Assembly: GCF_003417535.1 (NCBI RefSeq)
Contig: NZ_QVLS01000003.1
Coordinates: 310,001 to 374,000, forward strand
Reading direction: 5' to 3'
DNA from: Hydrogenophaga borbori
GTDB lineage: Bacteria; Pseudomonadota; Gammaproteobacteria; Burkholderiales; Burkholderiaceae_C
Length of the DNA: 64,000 nt
Numbering within the stretch: position 1 is the first letter of the stretch; every line of letters starts with the position of its first letter. The notes beneath the pieces are model-generated. The model had not been told where the DNA came from and ran no database searches. It saw only the letters and a program-made list of their open reading frames with translations. This document shows positions 35,008 to 43,526 of the stretch, piece after piece. The position numbers were made by a program, and so were the translations under genes.

Positions 35008-35622
35008 ATGCACCCCCTCCCCACCACCCACCTGCTCTACCTGCACGGCTTCCGGTCCTCGCCCCTGTCGATGAAGGCCCGACTGGTCGGCGAGCGCGTG
35101 CGCCGCTCGCACCCGGCCGTGACCTGGTGGTGCCCGCAGCTGCCGCCTTCGCCCCGCGCGGCCACCGAATGGATCCGCCAGGCCACCACCGGCTGGCCGC
35201 GCGGGCGCACGGCGGTGGTGGGGTCCTCGCTGGGTGGGTTCTACGCGCGCTGGTTCGCCCTGCAGACCGGCTGCCGGGCGGTGCTGCTCAACCCCGCGGC
35301 CCATCCCGCGCGCGACCTGGCCACCCACATCGGCGAACAGACCACCTGGCAGAACCCCGAGGAGCGCTTCTTCTTCGAACCCGGCTTCGTGGACGAGCTG
35401 CGGGTGCTGGAGAGCGACATCGCGCGCCTGTCGCCGGCCTCGCCGGCCACGCCCGAGCGCCTGTTCGCGCTCATCGCCAAGGGCGACGAGGTGCTGGACT
35501 GGCGCGAGATGCAGGCCTTCTGCGCGGGCGGCGACATCCGCCTGCTGCAAGGCGGCGACCACGCGATCAGCGATTTCGAGGCCCACATGGACGCGGTGTT
35601 CGGCTTTCTGCGGCTGGCCTGA
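35008..35622 (+). CDS. YqiA-like alpha/beta-hydrolase esterase
   Basis: A 204-residue small hydrolase of the YqiA/UPF0227 family. It has the N-terminal LLYLHGFRSSPLSMKARL, the nucleophile elbow VVGSSLGGFYARWFA with Ser near residue 74, LLNPAAHPARDL, the acid in LIAKGDEVLDWREM, and the catalytic His in LLQGGDHAISDFEAH. Cytoplasmic; natural substrate unknown. Its start is only 22 bases from the divergent rodA start, so its promoter must lie largely inside the rodA coding sequence. The RNB gene follows after 36 bases. Confidence 0.9.
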   Translation: MHPLPTTHLLYLHGFRSSPLSMKARLVGERVRRSHPAVTWWCPQLPPSPRAATEWIRQATTGWPRGRTAVVGSSLGGFYARWFALQTGCRAVLLNPAAHPARDLATHIGEQTTWQNPEERFFFEPGFVDELRVLESDIARLSPASPATPERLFALIAKGDEVLDWREMQAFCAGGDIRLLQGGDHAISDFEAHMDAVFGFLRLA

Positions 35623-35645
35623 GCCGGACGGGATGGGCGGAATGG

Positions 35646-35651
35646 GACAAT
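35646..35651 (+). promoter_or_regulatory. -10-like hexamer of the RNB gene
   Basis: GACAAT followed by seven bases and the ATG at 35659. Predicted leaderless or near-leaderless start; no clear -35. Confidence 0.4.
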
Positions 35652-35658
35652 CGCGCCC

Positions 35659-37722
35659 ATGCACATCCTGTTCGACGAGGCCGGCAAGTTCCTGACCGGC
35701 CGCCTGCTGTCCGAGTCCGACAGTTCCCTCCAGGTGGAACTCGACTCCGGCAAGCGGGTGAAAGTGAAAGCGGCCAACGCGCTGCTGCGGTTCGAAAAAC
35801 CCGCGCCCGCCGAGCTCCTGAAGGAGGCCGGCTCGCTGGCCGAGGGCATGGAGCTCGAACTCGCTTACGAATTCGCGCCCGAGGACGAGTTCGGTTTCGC
35901 CGACCTCGCGCGCGAGTACTTCAGCGCCCAGGCCGGCACCGCCCAGCAGGTGGCGGCGCTGCTCACGCTGCAGAACGCGCCGCACTACTTCCGCCGCGCC
36001 GGCAAGGGCCGCTTCAAGAAGGCCCCGCCCGAGATCGTGGCCCAGGCCCTGGCCGCCATCGAGAAGAAGAAGGAGCTGCAGGCCCGCATCGAGGCCTGGG
36101 CCGCCGAGCTGGTGGCGGGCCGCTGCCCCGAGCCGGTGCACCAGCAGCTCTACCGCATCCTCTTCAAGCCCGACAAGAACGGTCCCGAGTACAAGGCCGT
36201 GGTCGAGGCCGCGCGCCTGAGCCACACCGCGCCGCTGGTGCTGCTGCAGCAGGCGGGGGCCATCCGCAGCGCCTACCAGTTCCACTGGCAGCGCTTCCTG
36301 TTCGAGCACTTCCCCAAAGGCACGGGCTTCCCCGCGCTGAGCGCCCCGCCGGTGGCCGAGGCGCTGCCGCTGGCGGCCGTGGCGGCCTTCTCCATCGACG
36401 ACTCCGCCACCACCGAGATCGACGACGCGCTCTCCGTGCAGGGCCTGGGCTCGGGCACGGTCACGCTGGGCATCCACATCGCGGCGCCGGGGCTGGCCAT
36501 CGCGCCGGGTGACCCGCTCGACGAGCTGGCGCGCACGCGCCTGTCCACCGTCTACATGCCCGGCCACAAGATCACCATGCTGCCCGACGCGGTGGTCGAC
36601 GCCTACACGCTGCAGGCCGGACGCGACTGCCCGGCCGTCTCGCTGTACGTGGAGATCGACGAGGCCACGCTGGCCGTGGGCCCCAGCCGCACCGCACTGG
36701 AGCGCGTGCCCATCGCCCACAACCTGCGCCACGACCGGCTCGACACGATCGTCACCGAGGCCTGGCTCGCCGGCGAAGCCAACGCCCAGGCCCCGGCCGA
36801 GCTGGCCGGGCTGCAGCCCGCGCTGGTCTTCCTGCACCGCTTCGCGCGCGAACACAAGGCGCAGCGCGAAATCGCGCGCGGCAAGCCCGAGACTTTCACG
36901 CGCCCCGACTACACCTTCAAGCTGGAGGGCGTGCAGGGCGACGAGCCCGCCGGCGACGAGCGCGTGCTCATCGGCACGCGCTCGCGCGGCGCGCCGCTGG
37001 ACCTGATGGTGGCCGAGGCCATGATCCTGGCCAACAAGACCTGGGGCCTGTGGCTGGCCGAGTGCGGCGTGCCCGGCATCTACCGCAGCCAGGCCAGCCT
37101 GCTGCCGGGCATCAAGGTGCGCATGGGCACCAAGGCCCTGCCGCACGCGGGCATCGGCGTGAAGGCGTACACCTGGGCCACCTCGCCGCTGCGCCGCTAC
37201 GTCGACCTGGTGAACCAATGGCAGATCGTGGCCTGCGCGCGCCACGGCAAGACCGCCGCGCTGGCCGCGCCCTTCAAGCCCAAGGACGCCAACCTGCTCG
37301 CCGTGGTCAGCGCCTTCGACGCCGCCCACACCGCCTACAACGGCTTCCAGGGCGGCATGGAACGCTACTGGACGCTGCAGTACCTGCGCCAGAACGGCAT
37401 CACCGAGCTCACCGCCACGCTCATCAAGGACGGCCTGGTGCGCGCCGACACCCTGCCCCTGGTGCTGCCGGTGCTGGGCGCCGATGGCCTGCAGCGCGGT
37501 GCCCACCTGCGCATCCGGCTGGGGGCCATCGACGACATCACCCTGGAGCTGAGCGGCACGGTCATCGAGCGGCTCGACCAGCCCGTGGAGGACCCCGCGG
37601 CGCTCGAGTCCGAGGCCGAGGAGGACGAGGAAGAGCCGCTGGGCGCCCCGGTGGCGCTGGCCATCGACCTGGACGACGCCGCGGCGGGCGAAACGCCCCC
37701 CGGTGGAACGCAGAACGGATAA
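35659..37722 (+). CDS. RNB-domain 3'-5' exoribonuclease (RNase II/R family)
   Basis: A 687-residue ribonuclease. The N-terminal half (1-230) carries a nucleic-acid-binding region that is not a clean pair of cold-shock domains. The RNB catalytic domain has AAFSIDDSATTEIDDALSV near residue 250, with the four metal-binding aspartates, then GIHIAAPG, STVYMPGHKITMLPD, and TWATSPLRRYVDLVNQWQ. It probably degrades unstructured RNA from the 3' end. The C-terminal tail is strongly acidic (ESEAEEDEEEP). It is shorter than RNase R (about 800) and not a typical E. coli RNase II, so I leave the symbol blank. Confidence 0.92.
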   Translation: MHILFDEAGKFLTGRLLSESDSSLQVELDSGKRVKVKAANALLRFEKPAPAELLKEAGSLAEGMELELAYEFAPEDEFGFADLAREYFSAQAGTAQQVAALLTLQNAPHYFRRAGKGRFKKAPPEIVAQALAAIEKKKELQARIEAWAAELVAGRCPEPVHQQLYRILFKPDKNGPEYKAVVEAARLSHTAPLVLLQQAGAIRSAYQFHWQRFLFEHFPKGTGFPALSAPPVAEALPLAAVAAFSIDDSATTEIDDALSVQGLGSGTVTLGIHIAAPGLAIAPGDPLDELARTRLSTVYMPGHKITMLPDAVVDAYTLQAGRDCPAVSLYVEIDEATLAVGPSRTALERVPIAHNLRHDRLDTIVTEAWLAGEANAQAPAELAGLQPALVFLHRFAREHKAQREIARGKPETFTRPDYTFKLEGVQGDEPAGDERVLIGTRSRGAPLDLMVAEAMILANKTWGLWLAECGVPGIYRSQASLLPGIKVRMGTKALPHAGIGVKAYTWATSPLRRYVDLVNQWQIVACARHGKTAALAAPFKPKDANLLAVVSAFDAAHTAYNGFQGGMERYWTLQYLRQNGITELTATLIKDGLVRADTLPLVLPVLGADGLQRGAHLRIRLGAIDDITLELSGTVIERLDQPVEDPAALESEAEEDEEEPLGAPVALAIDLDDAAAGETPPGGTQNG

Positions 37723-37723
37723 T
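37718..37723 (+). promoter_or_regulatory. -10-like hexamer before the TonB-like gene
   Basis: GATAAT overlapping the RNB stop codon, seven bases before the GTG at 37731. Same spacing as the other leaderless candidates. Confidence 0.4.
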
Positions 37724-37730
37724 CCCCCGC

Positions 37731-38612
37731 GTGAAATCCGCCGCCCGCGCCAAGGCCGTCCGCACCCTGAGGAACCTGAGCACGCTGCAGCTCGCGCTGC
37801 TGGTCTCGCTCGGGGTGCACGCGGCCCTGCTGGCGGTGCGCTTCGCCGACCCCGAGCGCTTCGACCGCGTGTTCAAGGACACGCCGCTGGAGGTGATCCT
37901 GGTCAACGCGCGCAGCGACCAGCGCCCCGAAAAGGCACAGGCCATCGCCCAGGCCGCGCTGGCCGGCGGCGGCGACGCCGAGCGCGGGCGCGCCACCTCG
38001 CCGCTGCCCCCCGCCGCCATCGCCCGGCTGGGCGACACGCCCGACGAAGAACTGCGCCGCATGGAGGCCCTGATGGAGCAGCAGGTGCAGCTGCTCGCGC
38101 AGGTGCGCCGCGCGCTGGCCACCATGCCACCGCCCGCTCCCGCGGCCCAGCGCCAGACGCCCGAAGCCCGCGAGCAGGAACAGCGGCGCCAGGCCCTGGT
38201 GCGCGTGCTGGCCGAGATCGAGAAACGCATCAACGAGGAAAACGCGCGGCCGCGCAAACGCTACATCAGCCCGGCCACGCGCGAGGCCGTCTACGCCGTG
38301 TACTACGACGGCCTGCGCCGGCGCATCGAGCAGCACGGCACGGCCAACTTCCCCGAGGCCGCCGGGCGCAAGCTCTACGGCGAACTCACCATGGTCATCA
38401 CCGTGAACCACACCGGCCAGGTGCTCGACACCGAGGTGGTGCAGGGCTCGGGCAACCGCCTGCTCGACAGCCGCGCCCAGGCCATCGTGCGCGGCCTGGC
38501 CTTCGGCCGCTTCAACGAGGCCATGCGCCGCCAGGCCGACCAGATCGTGGTCGTCTCGCGCTTTCGCTTCACGCGCGAGGACGGCCTGCAGACCCAACTG
38601 TCGGGACAGTAG
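37731..38612 (+). CDS. TonB-family energy transducer protein
   Basis: A 293-residue protein with one N-terminal membrane helix (LQLALLVSLGVHAALLAVRF) that includes the S/H pattern of TonB anchors. A periplasmic coiled and proline-containing middle (about 60-185) follows, then a C-terminal TonB fold: YYDGLRRRIEQHGTANFPEAAGRKLYGELTMVITVNHTG and VVVSRFRFTREDG. TonB proteins energise outer-membrane transporters with ExbB-ExbD, but neither exbBD nor a receptor gene is nearby. The start is GTG at 37731, eight bases after the RNB stop. Its TAG overlaps the GTG start of mtgA. Confidence 0.85.
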   Translation: MKSAARAKAVRTLRNLSTLQLALLVSLGVHAALLAVRFADPERFDRVFKDTPLEVILVNARSDQRPEKAQAIAQAALAGGGDAERGRATSPLPPAAIARLGDTPDEELRRMEALMEQQVQLLAQVRRALATMPPPAPAAQRQTPEAREQEQRRQALVRVLAEIEKRINEENARPRKRYISPATREAVYAVYYDGLRRRIEQHGTANFPEAAGRKLYGELTMVITVNHTGQVLDTEVVQGSGNRLLDSRAQAIVRGLAFGRFNEAMRRQADQIVVVSRFRFTREDGLQTQLSGQ

Positions 38613-39361
38613 TGGTACGCGCCTTCGGTCGCTGGCTGCTGTGGTTGGTGCTCGCGGGGCTGGCCCTGCAGCTGTACTTCCTGGCCGGCATCGCGCTCAT
38701 GGCCGTGCTCGACCCGCACAGCACCGCCTTCCAGCGCTCCGAGGCCTGGCGCGTGGCCACCGCCAGCGCGCGCGGCGAGACCCCGTGGCGCTGGCGCCAG
38801 CGCTGGGTCGACGGCGAGCAGATCAGCCCCAACCTGTGGCGCGCCGTGGTGGCCTCCGAGGACGCCGGCTTCTTCGACCATGGCGGCGTCGACTGGACCG
38901 CCATCGAAAAGGCCTGGCAGAAAAACGAGCGCCGCCAGGAGCAGGCCGAGCGCCGCGCCGCGCACAGCCCCAACCGCCCCGTGCGCGAGGCCAAGGTGGT
39001 GGGCGGCTCCACCATCACCCAGCAGCTCGCCAAGAACCTGCTGCTGTCGGGCGAACGCAAGCTGCTGCGCAAAGGCCAGGAGCTGGTGCTCTCCTTGATG
39101 CTCGAACTGGTGCTGGACAAGCGCCGCATCCTCGAGATCTACCTCAACAGCGTGGAATGGGGCGAAGGCGTGTTCGGCGCCGAGGCCGCCGCGCAGCGCT
39201 ACTTCAACAAGCCGGCCGCGCGCCTCAGCGCCTACGAGGCCGCCCGCCTGGCGGTGATGCTGCCCTCGCCGCGCTTCTTCGAAACGCGCCAGGGCTCGGC
39301 CTACCTGGCGCGCCGCACCGCCACCATCGTCGCCCGCATGGGCGACGTCAAAATTCCATGA
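38612..39361 (+). CDS. mtgA: monofunctional biosynthetic peptidoglycan transglycosylase
   Basis: A 249-residue GT51 enzyme that polymerises lipid II. An N-terminal membrane helix (WLLWLVLAGLALQLYFLAGIA) is followed by the catalytic motifs AVVASEDAGFFDHGGVDW (catalytic Glu), KVVGGSTITQQLAKNLLLS, RKGQELVLSLMLELVLDKRRILEIYLN and EWGEGVFGAEAAAQRYF. There is no transpeptidase domain, and the length fits MtgA (about 240). The GTG start overlaps the stop of the TonB-like gene (TAGTG). An interspersed repeat begins right after its stop. Confidence 0.95.
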   Translation: MVRAFGRWLLWLVLAGLALQLYFLAGIALMAVLDPHSTAFQRSEAWRVATASARGETPWRWRQRWVDGEQISPNLWRAVVASEDAGFFDHGGVDWTAIEKAWQKNERRQEQAERRAAHSPNRPVREAKVVGGSTITQQLAKNLLLSGERKLLRKGQELVLSLMLELVLDKRRILEIYLNSVEWGEGVFGAEAAAQRYFNKPAARLSAYEAARLAVMLPSPRFFETRQGSAYLARRTATIVARMGDVKIP

Positions 39362-39445
39362 CCCCCCTGCGTCGCTTCGCGCCTTCCCCCCGAGGGGGAC
39401 GACACCAACGGCCTGGCACAGCCCGTTCCGTGGTGTCTCTGGGTT
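39362..39445 (+). repeat. interspersed intergenic repeat, copy B
   Basis: Begins at the base after the mtgA stop with CCCCCCTGCGTCGCTTCGCG, followed by the hairpin CCCCCCGAGGGGG and the conserved 3' half GGCCTGGCACAGCCCGTTCC. This is the clearest copy and shares its 3' half closely with copies at 51186 and 55970. Confidence 0.7.
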
Positions 39446-39479
39446 CGGTCTTCGCGGTGGCGGCAGCCGAGGCGCGTCG

Positions 39480-40097
39480 ATGAGGGTACTGGCCCCCGCC
39501 GTCGGCTACCTCCTGCTGGGCCTGGTTCGCCTGCTCACGGGCGCGCAGGCGCGCTGGTACGGCGCGCCGCCCAAGGCCGAGCAGCGCATCTACTTCGCCA
39601 ACCACCAGAGCCACGCCGACCTGGTGCTGATCTGGGCCGCGCTGCCCAAGGAACTGCGCGGCATCACGCGGCCCATCGCCGCCAAGGACTACTGGACCGC
39701 CTCGCCGCTCAAGCGCTGGATCACCACCGAGGTGTTCAACGCCGTCTACGTGGAACGCGAAAGAAAGGGCGACGAGGACCCGCTGGCGCCGCTGATCGCC
39801 GCCCTGCAGAGCGGCGACTCGCTGATCCTCTTCCCCGAGGGCACGCGCGGTTTCGAGGAAGACCCCCAGCCCTTCAAGAGCGGCCTGTACAACCTGGCCA
39901 TGAAATTCCCCGAGGTGGTGCTCGTGCCCACCTGGATCCACAACGTGCAGCGCGTGATGCCCAAGGGCGAGGTGGTGCCCGTGCCCGTGCTGTGCACCGT
40001 GACCTTCGGCGAACCGGTGAAGCCTGGCGCCGACGAGCCGCGCGCCGACTTCCTGGCGCGCGCGCGCCTGGCCGTCATGGCGCTGAGGGACGTCTGA
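39480..40097 (+). CDS. 1-acyl-sn-glycerol-3-phosphate acyltransferase-like protein
   Basis: A 205-residue PlsC-type acyltransferase. The catalytic motif is YFANHQSHADLVLIW (HX4D, block I). Then come PIAAKDYWTASPLKRW and block III LILFPEGTRGFEEDPQPFKSG, and a late proline in VLVPTWIHNV. An N-terminal hydrophobic segment (VGYLLLGLVRLLTG) likely associates with the inner membrane. It is placed directly before a CDP-diglyceride synthase gene, which suggests that the two supply phosphatidic acid and then CDP-diacylglycerol. It is shorter than canonical PlsC (about 240), so the exact substrate is uncertain. Confidence 0.88.
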   Translation: MRVLAPAVGYLLLGLVRLLTGAQARWYGAPPKAEQRIYFANHQSHADLVLIWAALPKELRGITRPIAAKDYWTASPLKRWITTEVFNAVYVERERKGDEDPLAPLIAALQSGDSLILFPEGTRGFEEDPQPFKSGLYNLAMKFPEVVLVPTWIHNVQRVMPKGEVVPVPVLCTVTFGEPVKPGADEPRADFLARARLAVMALRDV

Positions 40098-40182
40098 TGG
40101 GTCCCCACGCTCGTCACTTCGTGTATTCGCTGCCCCCCGCGGGGGAGCAGACCGCCCTTGGGGCGGCCCGGCGGGCGATCCC
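40098..40182 (+). repeat. interspersed intergenic repeat, copy C
   Basis: Starts right after the acyltransferase stop. It carries CTCGTCACTTCGTGTATTCG and the hairpin CCCCCCGCGGGGGAGC, then CCCTTGGGGCGGCCCGGCGGG. It differs from copy B in its outer parts but keeps the same layout. Confidence 0.55.
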
Positions 40183-41169
40183 ATGACCGGCTTCCTGCGC
40201 GGCCTCACCTCCGACCAGCAGGTCGGTCTGCTGTTCCTCGTGGTGTTCGGCCTGCTGGCCCTGGCCACCGTCGCGGGGGTGCTGCTCTCGCTGCGCGAGC
40301 GCCGCGCGCACGGCGACGACGCCGCGCTGACCCGCCGCCGCCACGACAACGCCGACCTGCTGCGCATCTCCTGGCTGATGGCCGTCGTGTTCTGGATCGG
40401 CTGGGTGATGGGCCGCGGGCCGTCCATTGCCCTGTTCGGCGTGCTCTCCTTCTTCGCGCTGCGCGAGTTCATCAGCCTGTCCCCCACGCGGCGCGGCGAC
40501 CACCGCAGCCTGGTGCTGGCCTTCTTCGTGGTGCTGCCGACCCAGTACGCGCTGGTGTGGAACGCGCAGTTCAACCTGTTCACGGTCTTCGTGCCGGTCT
40601 ACGTGTTCCTGGCGCTGCCCGTGGTGAGCGCGCTGCGCGGCGACCCGCAGCGCTTCCTGGAGCGCAACGCCAAGCTGCAGTGGGGCATCATGGTCTGCGT
40701 CTACGGCCTGAGCCATGTGCCGGCGCTGCTGCTGTTGCAGTTCCCGCGCTGGCTGGGCAACAACGCCTTCCTGGTCTTCTTCCTGGTGCTGGTGGTGCAG
40801 ACCTGCATGCTGGTGCAGCACCTCACCGCGCGGGGCCGCCAGCGCCCGGTGGCGCCGGCCATCAGCGCCAGCTTCCACTGGGCCAGCTGGGGCTGGGGTC
40901 TGCTGGCCGGCGGCCTGCTGGGCGCGCTGCTGGCGGGCTTCACCCCCTTCAAGCCCTTGCCGGCCCTGGCCATGGCCCTGGTGGCCTGTGCCGCGGGCTC
41001 GCTGGGCCACCTGGTGATGAAGGCCATCAAGCGCGACCGCGGGGTGACGAACTGGGGTGGCGAGCGCCGCTCGGTCACCGGCGCGGCCGGCCTGCTCGAC
41101 CGCGTGGACGCGCTGTGCTTCGCGGCGCCGGTCTTCTTCCATTCGGTCCGCTGGACCTTCGGCCTGTGA
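40183..41169 (+). CDS. cdsA: phosphatidate cytidylyltransferase (CDP-diglyceride synthase family)
   Basis: A 328-residue membrane protein with about eight helices ([37 protein letters not shown] and others). The family signature is split near the end: [16 protein letters not shown], then [18 protein letters not shown], with the conserved aspartates that bind metal. It makes CDP-diacylglycerol from CTP and phosphatidate. This is probably a paralogue rather than the essential CdsA of the bamA/dxr cluster, which is not in the window, so the symbol is tentative. It follows the acyltransferase gene after a repeat copy. Confidence 0.85.
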   Translation: MTGFLRGLTSDQQVGLLFLVVFGLLALATVAGVLLSLRERRAHGDDAALTRRRHDNADLLRISWLMAVVFWIGWVMGRGPSIALFGVLSFFALREFISLSPTRRGDHRSLVLAFFVVLPTQYALVWNAQFNLFTVFVPVYVFLALPVVSALRGDPQRFLERNAKLQWGIMVCVYGLSHVPALLLLQFPRWLGNNAFLVFFLVLVVQTCMLVQHLTARGRQRPVAPAISASFHWASWGWGLLAGGLLGALLAGFTPFKPLPALAMALVACAAGSLGHLVMKAIKRDRGVTNWGGERRSVTGAAGLLDRVDALCFAAPVFFHSVRWTFGL

Positions 41170-41188
41170 GCCCGCACGGAAGCGCCGC

Positions 41189-41737
41189 ATGAGGATCCTC
41201 GGCATCGACCCCGGCCTGCAGTGCACCGGCTTTGGCGTCATCGACACCGAAGGCCCGCGCCTGGCCTACGTGGCCAGCGGCACCATCCAGACCAGCCCGA
41301 AAGATGGCGCCCTGCTGCCCGAACGGCTGAAGGTGCTGTTCGACGGCATCACCGAGGTGACCCGCCGCTACCAGCCCGAGGTGGCGGTGTGCGAGATCGT
41401 GTTCGTCAACGTGAACCCGCAGGCCACGCTGCTGCTGGGTCAGGCGCGCGGCGCCTGCCTCACCGCCCTGGTGGCCAATGGCCTGGGCGTGGCCGAATAC
41501 ACCGCGCTGCAGCTCAAGAAGGCCGTGGCCGGCCACGGTCGAGCCACCAAGGAACAGATGCAGGAAATGGTGAAGCGCCTGCTGCAATTGCCCGGCCTGC
41601 CCGGCAAGGACGCGGCCGATGCCCTGGGCCTGGCGATCACGCACGCCCAGGTGGCGCGCACCCAGGCCGCCATCGAACGCGTGGCGCCACTGCGCGCGCG
41701 CACGCACGCGGCGTACAAAGGTGGGCGCAACTACTAG
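41189..41737 (+). CDS. ruvC: Holliday junction endonuclease RuvC
   Basis: A 182-residue resolvase that cuts Holliday junctions with RuvAB. It starts [19 protein letters not shown] with the first catalytic Asp. Then come [21 protein letters not shown] (catalytic Glu) and [18 protein letters not shown] (the two C-terminal Asp). The length is typical (173-185). The ATG lies 19 bases after the cdsA stop. ruvA and ruvB are not in the window, since the next gene converges from the other strand. Confidence 0.97.
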   Translation: MRILGIDPGLQCTGFGVIDTEGPRLAYVASGTIQTSPKDGALLPERLKVLFDGITEVTRRYQPEVAVCEIVFVNVNPQATLLLGQARGACLTALVANGLGVAEYTALQLKKAVAGHGRATKEQMQEMVKRLLQLPGLPGKDAADALGLAITHAQVARTQAAIERVAPLRARTHAAYKGGRNY

Positions 41738-41780
41738 CCCAGCCCGTGCCACAGGCGCACCAAGTCTCCCACCGAGGGGA

Positions 41781-43526
41781 TCAGGCGCCGGGCAGCAAGG
41801 CCAGAAGCTCGCCCAGCGTGCCGGCCTCGTGCAGGGGTTTGTCGCCGCGCACGCGCAGCATGCGCGGGAAGCGCAGCGCCACACCGCTCTTGTGGCGCTT
41901 GCTGCGCGCGATGCCTTCGAAGGCCAGCTCCACCACCAGCGTCGGGCGCACGCTGCGCACGGGGCCGAAGTGCTCCAGCGTGGTCTCGCGGATCACGGCG
42001 TCCACGGCCTGGAACTCGGCGTCGCTCAGCCCGGAATAGGCCTTGGTGAAAGACACCAGCTGCAGGCCCTGCGGGTTGGCCGGGCGGCGCTCGGCGATCG
42101 CGTCCACCACCGCCTGCGCCTCGGCCGGATCGCGCGGTGCGCGGTTCCAGACGGCGAAGCTGTAGTCGGTGTAGATCGAGGCGCGCCGCCCGTGGCCGGC
42201 CTGGGCGTAGATCAGCACACCGTCCACCGTGAACGGGTCGATCTTCCATTTCCACCAGGCCAGCCGCTCGCCCTCGCCCGAGCGCTTCACGCGCCCGGTG
42301 CCGTAGGCACCGTCGCGGTGCTTGAGCATCAGGCCTTCGACGCCGAGTTCGCGCGAGCGCGCGCGCCAGGCGGCCAGCGTGGCCCAGTCGGGCGCGTCGA
42401 GCAGCGGCGAGCAGGGCAGCGGCGGGGCGCAGGCGCGCGCCAGGGCCTCCAGGGCGGCGCGGCGGGCGTGCTGGGCTTGGCCGCGCAGGTCCTGTCCGCC
42501 GCACTCCAGCAGGTCGTGGGCGATGAAGCCCACGGGCGCATCGGCCAGCACGCGGGCCGTGAGCGTCTTGCGCGCGATGCGCTGCTGCAGCGTGGCGAAG
42601 GGCGCGGGCCGGCCCGGCGTCTCGAATCCCGGCAGTGGCGCGGCCAGCGCGTCCCAGGCCACGATCTCGCCGTCGACCACCGTGCCGTCGGGCCAGGCCG
42701 CGGCCAGGCGCTCCAGCTCGGGGAAGCGCTCGGTCATCAGTTCCTCGCCGCGCGACCAGACCCAGGCGCGGCCCGCGCGCTTGACGATCTGGCCGCGGAT
42801 GCCATCGAACTTCCACTCGGCGAACCAGTCGCCCACCTCGCCCAGCGTGGCCTCGGGCGCGCCCGCGAGCGCGGACGCCAGGAAGAAGGGGTAGGGCTGG
42901 CTCGGGTCGCGCGCGGCCGCCCCTTCGCCCGCGGCCGGCGCCACGATGGCGCGCCAGGCTTGCGCCGTGGGCGCGCGCTGACCGCTGGTGTAGCCCATCA
43001 TGCGGGCCGCCACGAGCTTGGGGTCCAGGCCCGCGAACTCGGCCACGGCGCGCTGCGCCAGCAGCTGGCTCACGCCGACACGAAAACCACCCCCCACCAG
43101 CTTGACGAAGAGGAAGCGGCCCAGGCTGTCGAGCTCGCCCCACCACCCCAGCACCGCGTCCGCCACCGTGGCCTCGTCGGCGCCGCGCAGCGGCAGCAGC
43201 CGCTGGGTCATCCAGCCGTGAAGGCCGAGCTCGGCGCCCCCTTCGGTCGGCGCGGGCAGCACCAGGGCGATGGTCTCGGCGAGGTCGCCCACCGCCTGGT
43301 AGCTCTCCTCGAACAGCCACTCGGGCAGGCCCGAGGCCCGCAGCGCCAGCGCGCGCAGCTGCGCGGTGCGGATGAGCTGGCGCGGCTTGCCGCCCGCGAG
43401 GAAGTAGACCGCCCAGGCCGCGTCCTCGTCGGGCGCTTCGCGCAGGTAGCGCACCAGGGCCGCCACCTTGGCGTGGGTGGCGGTGCTGGCGTCGAGTTCG
43501 GCGAACAGCGCGCCGAAGCGCTTCAT
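41781..43526 (-). CDS. ATP-dependent DNA ligase (LigB/LigC-like, exonuclease-associated)
   Basis: A 581-residue ATP-dependent ligase. An N-terminal DNA-binding domain (1-190) is followed by the nucleotidyltransferase core with the AMP-accepting Lys in EWKFDGIRGQIVK near residue 235. Motif III (VDGEIVAWD), motif IV (GLMLKHRDG) and motif V (WWKWKID) follow, then a C-terminal OB fold. This family is encoded with an MBL-fold exonuclease, and often with an Lhr-type helicase and the PdeM phosphodiesterase, in a presumed DNA-damage-repair operon. Here only the exonuclease gene is present, directly upstream and overlapping by four bases (ATGA). Confidence 0.93.
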   Translation of the reverse strand: MKRFGALFAELDASTATHAKVAALVRYLREAPDEDAAWAVYFLAGGKPRQLIRTAQLRALALRASGLPEWLFEESYQAVGDLAETIALVLPAPTEGGAELGLHGWMTQRLLPLRGADEATVADAVLGWWGELDSLGRFLFVKLVGGGFRVGVSQLLAQRAVAEFAGLDPKLVAARMMGYTSGQRAPTAQAWRAIVAPAAGEGAAARDPSQPYPFFLASALAGAPEATLGEVGDWFAEWKFDGIRGQIVKRAGRAWVWSRGEELMTERFPELERLAAAWPDGTVVDGEIVAWDALAAPLPGFETPGRPAPFATLQQRIARKTLTARVLADAPVGFIAHDLLECGGQDLRGQAQHARRAALEALARACAPPLPCSPLLDAPDWATLAAWRARSRELGVEGLMLKHRDGAYGTGRVKRSGEGERLAWWKWKIDPFTVDGVLIYAQAGHGRRASIYTDYSFAVWNRAPRDPAEAQAVVDAIAERRPANPQGLQLVSFTKAYSGLSDAEFQAVDAVIRETTLEHFGPVRSVRPTLVVELAFEGIARSKRHKSGVALRFPRMLRVRGDKPLHEAGTLGELLALLPGA

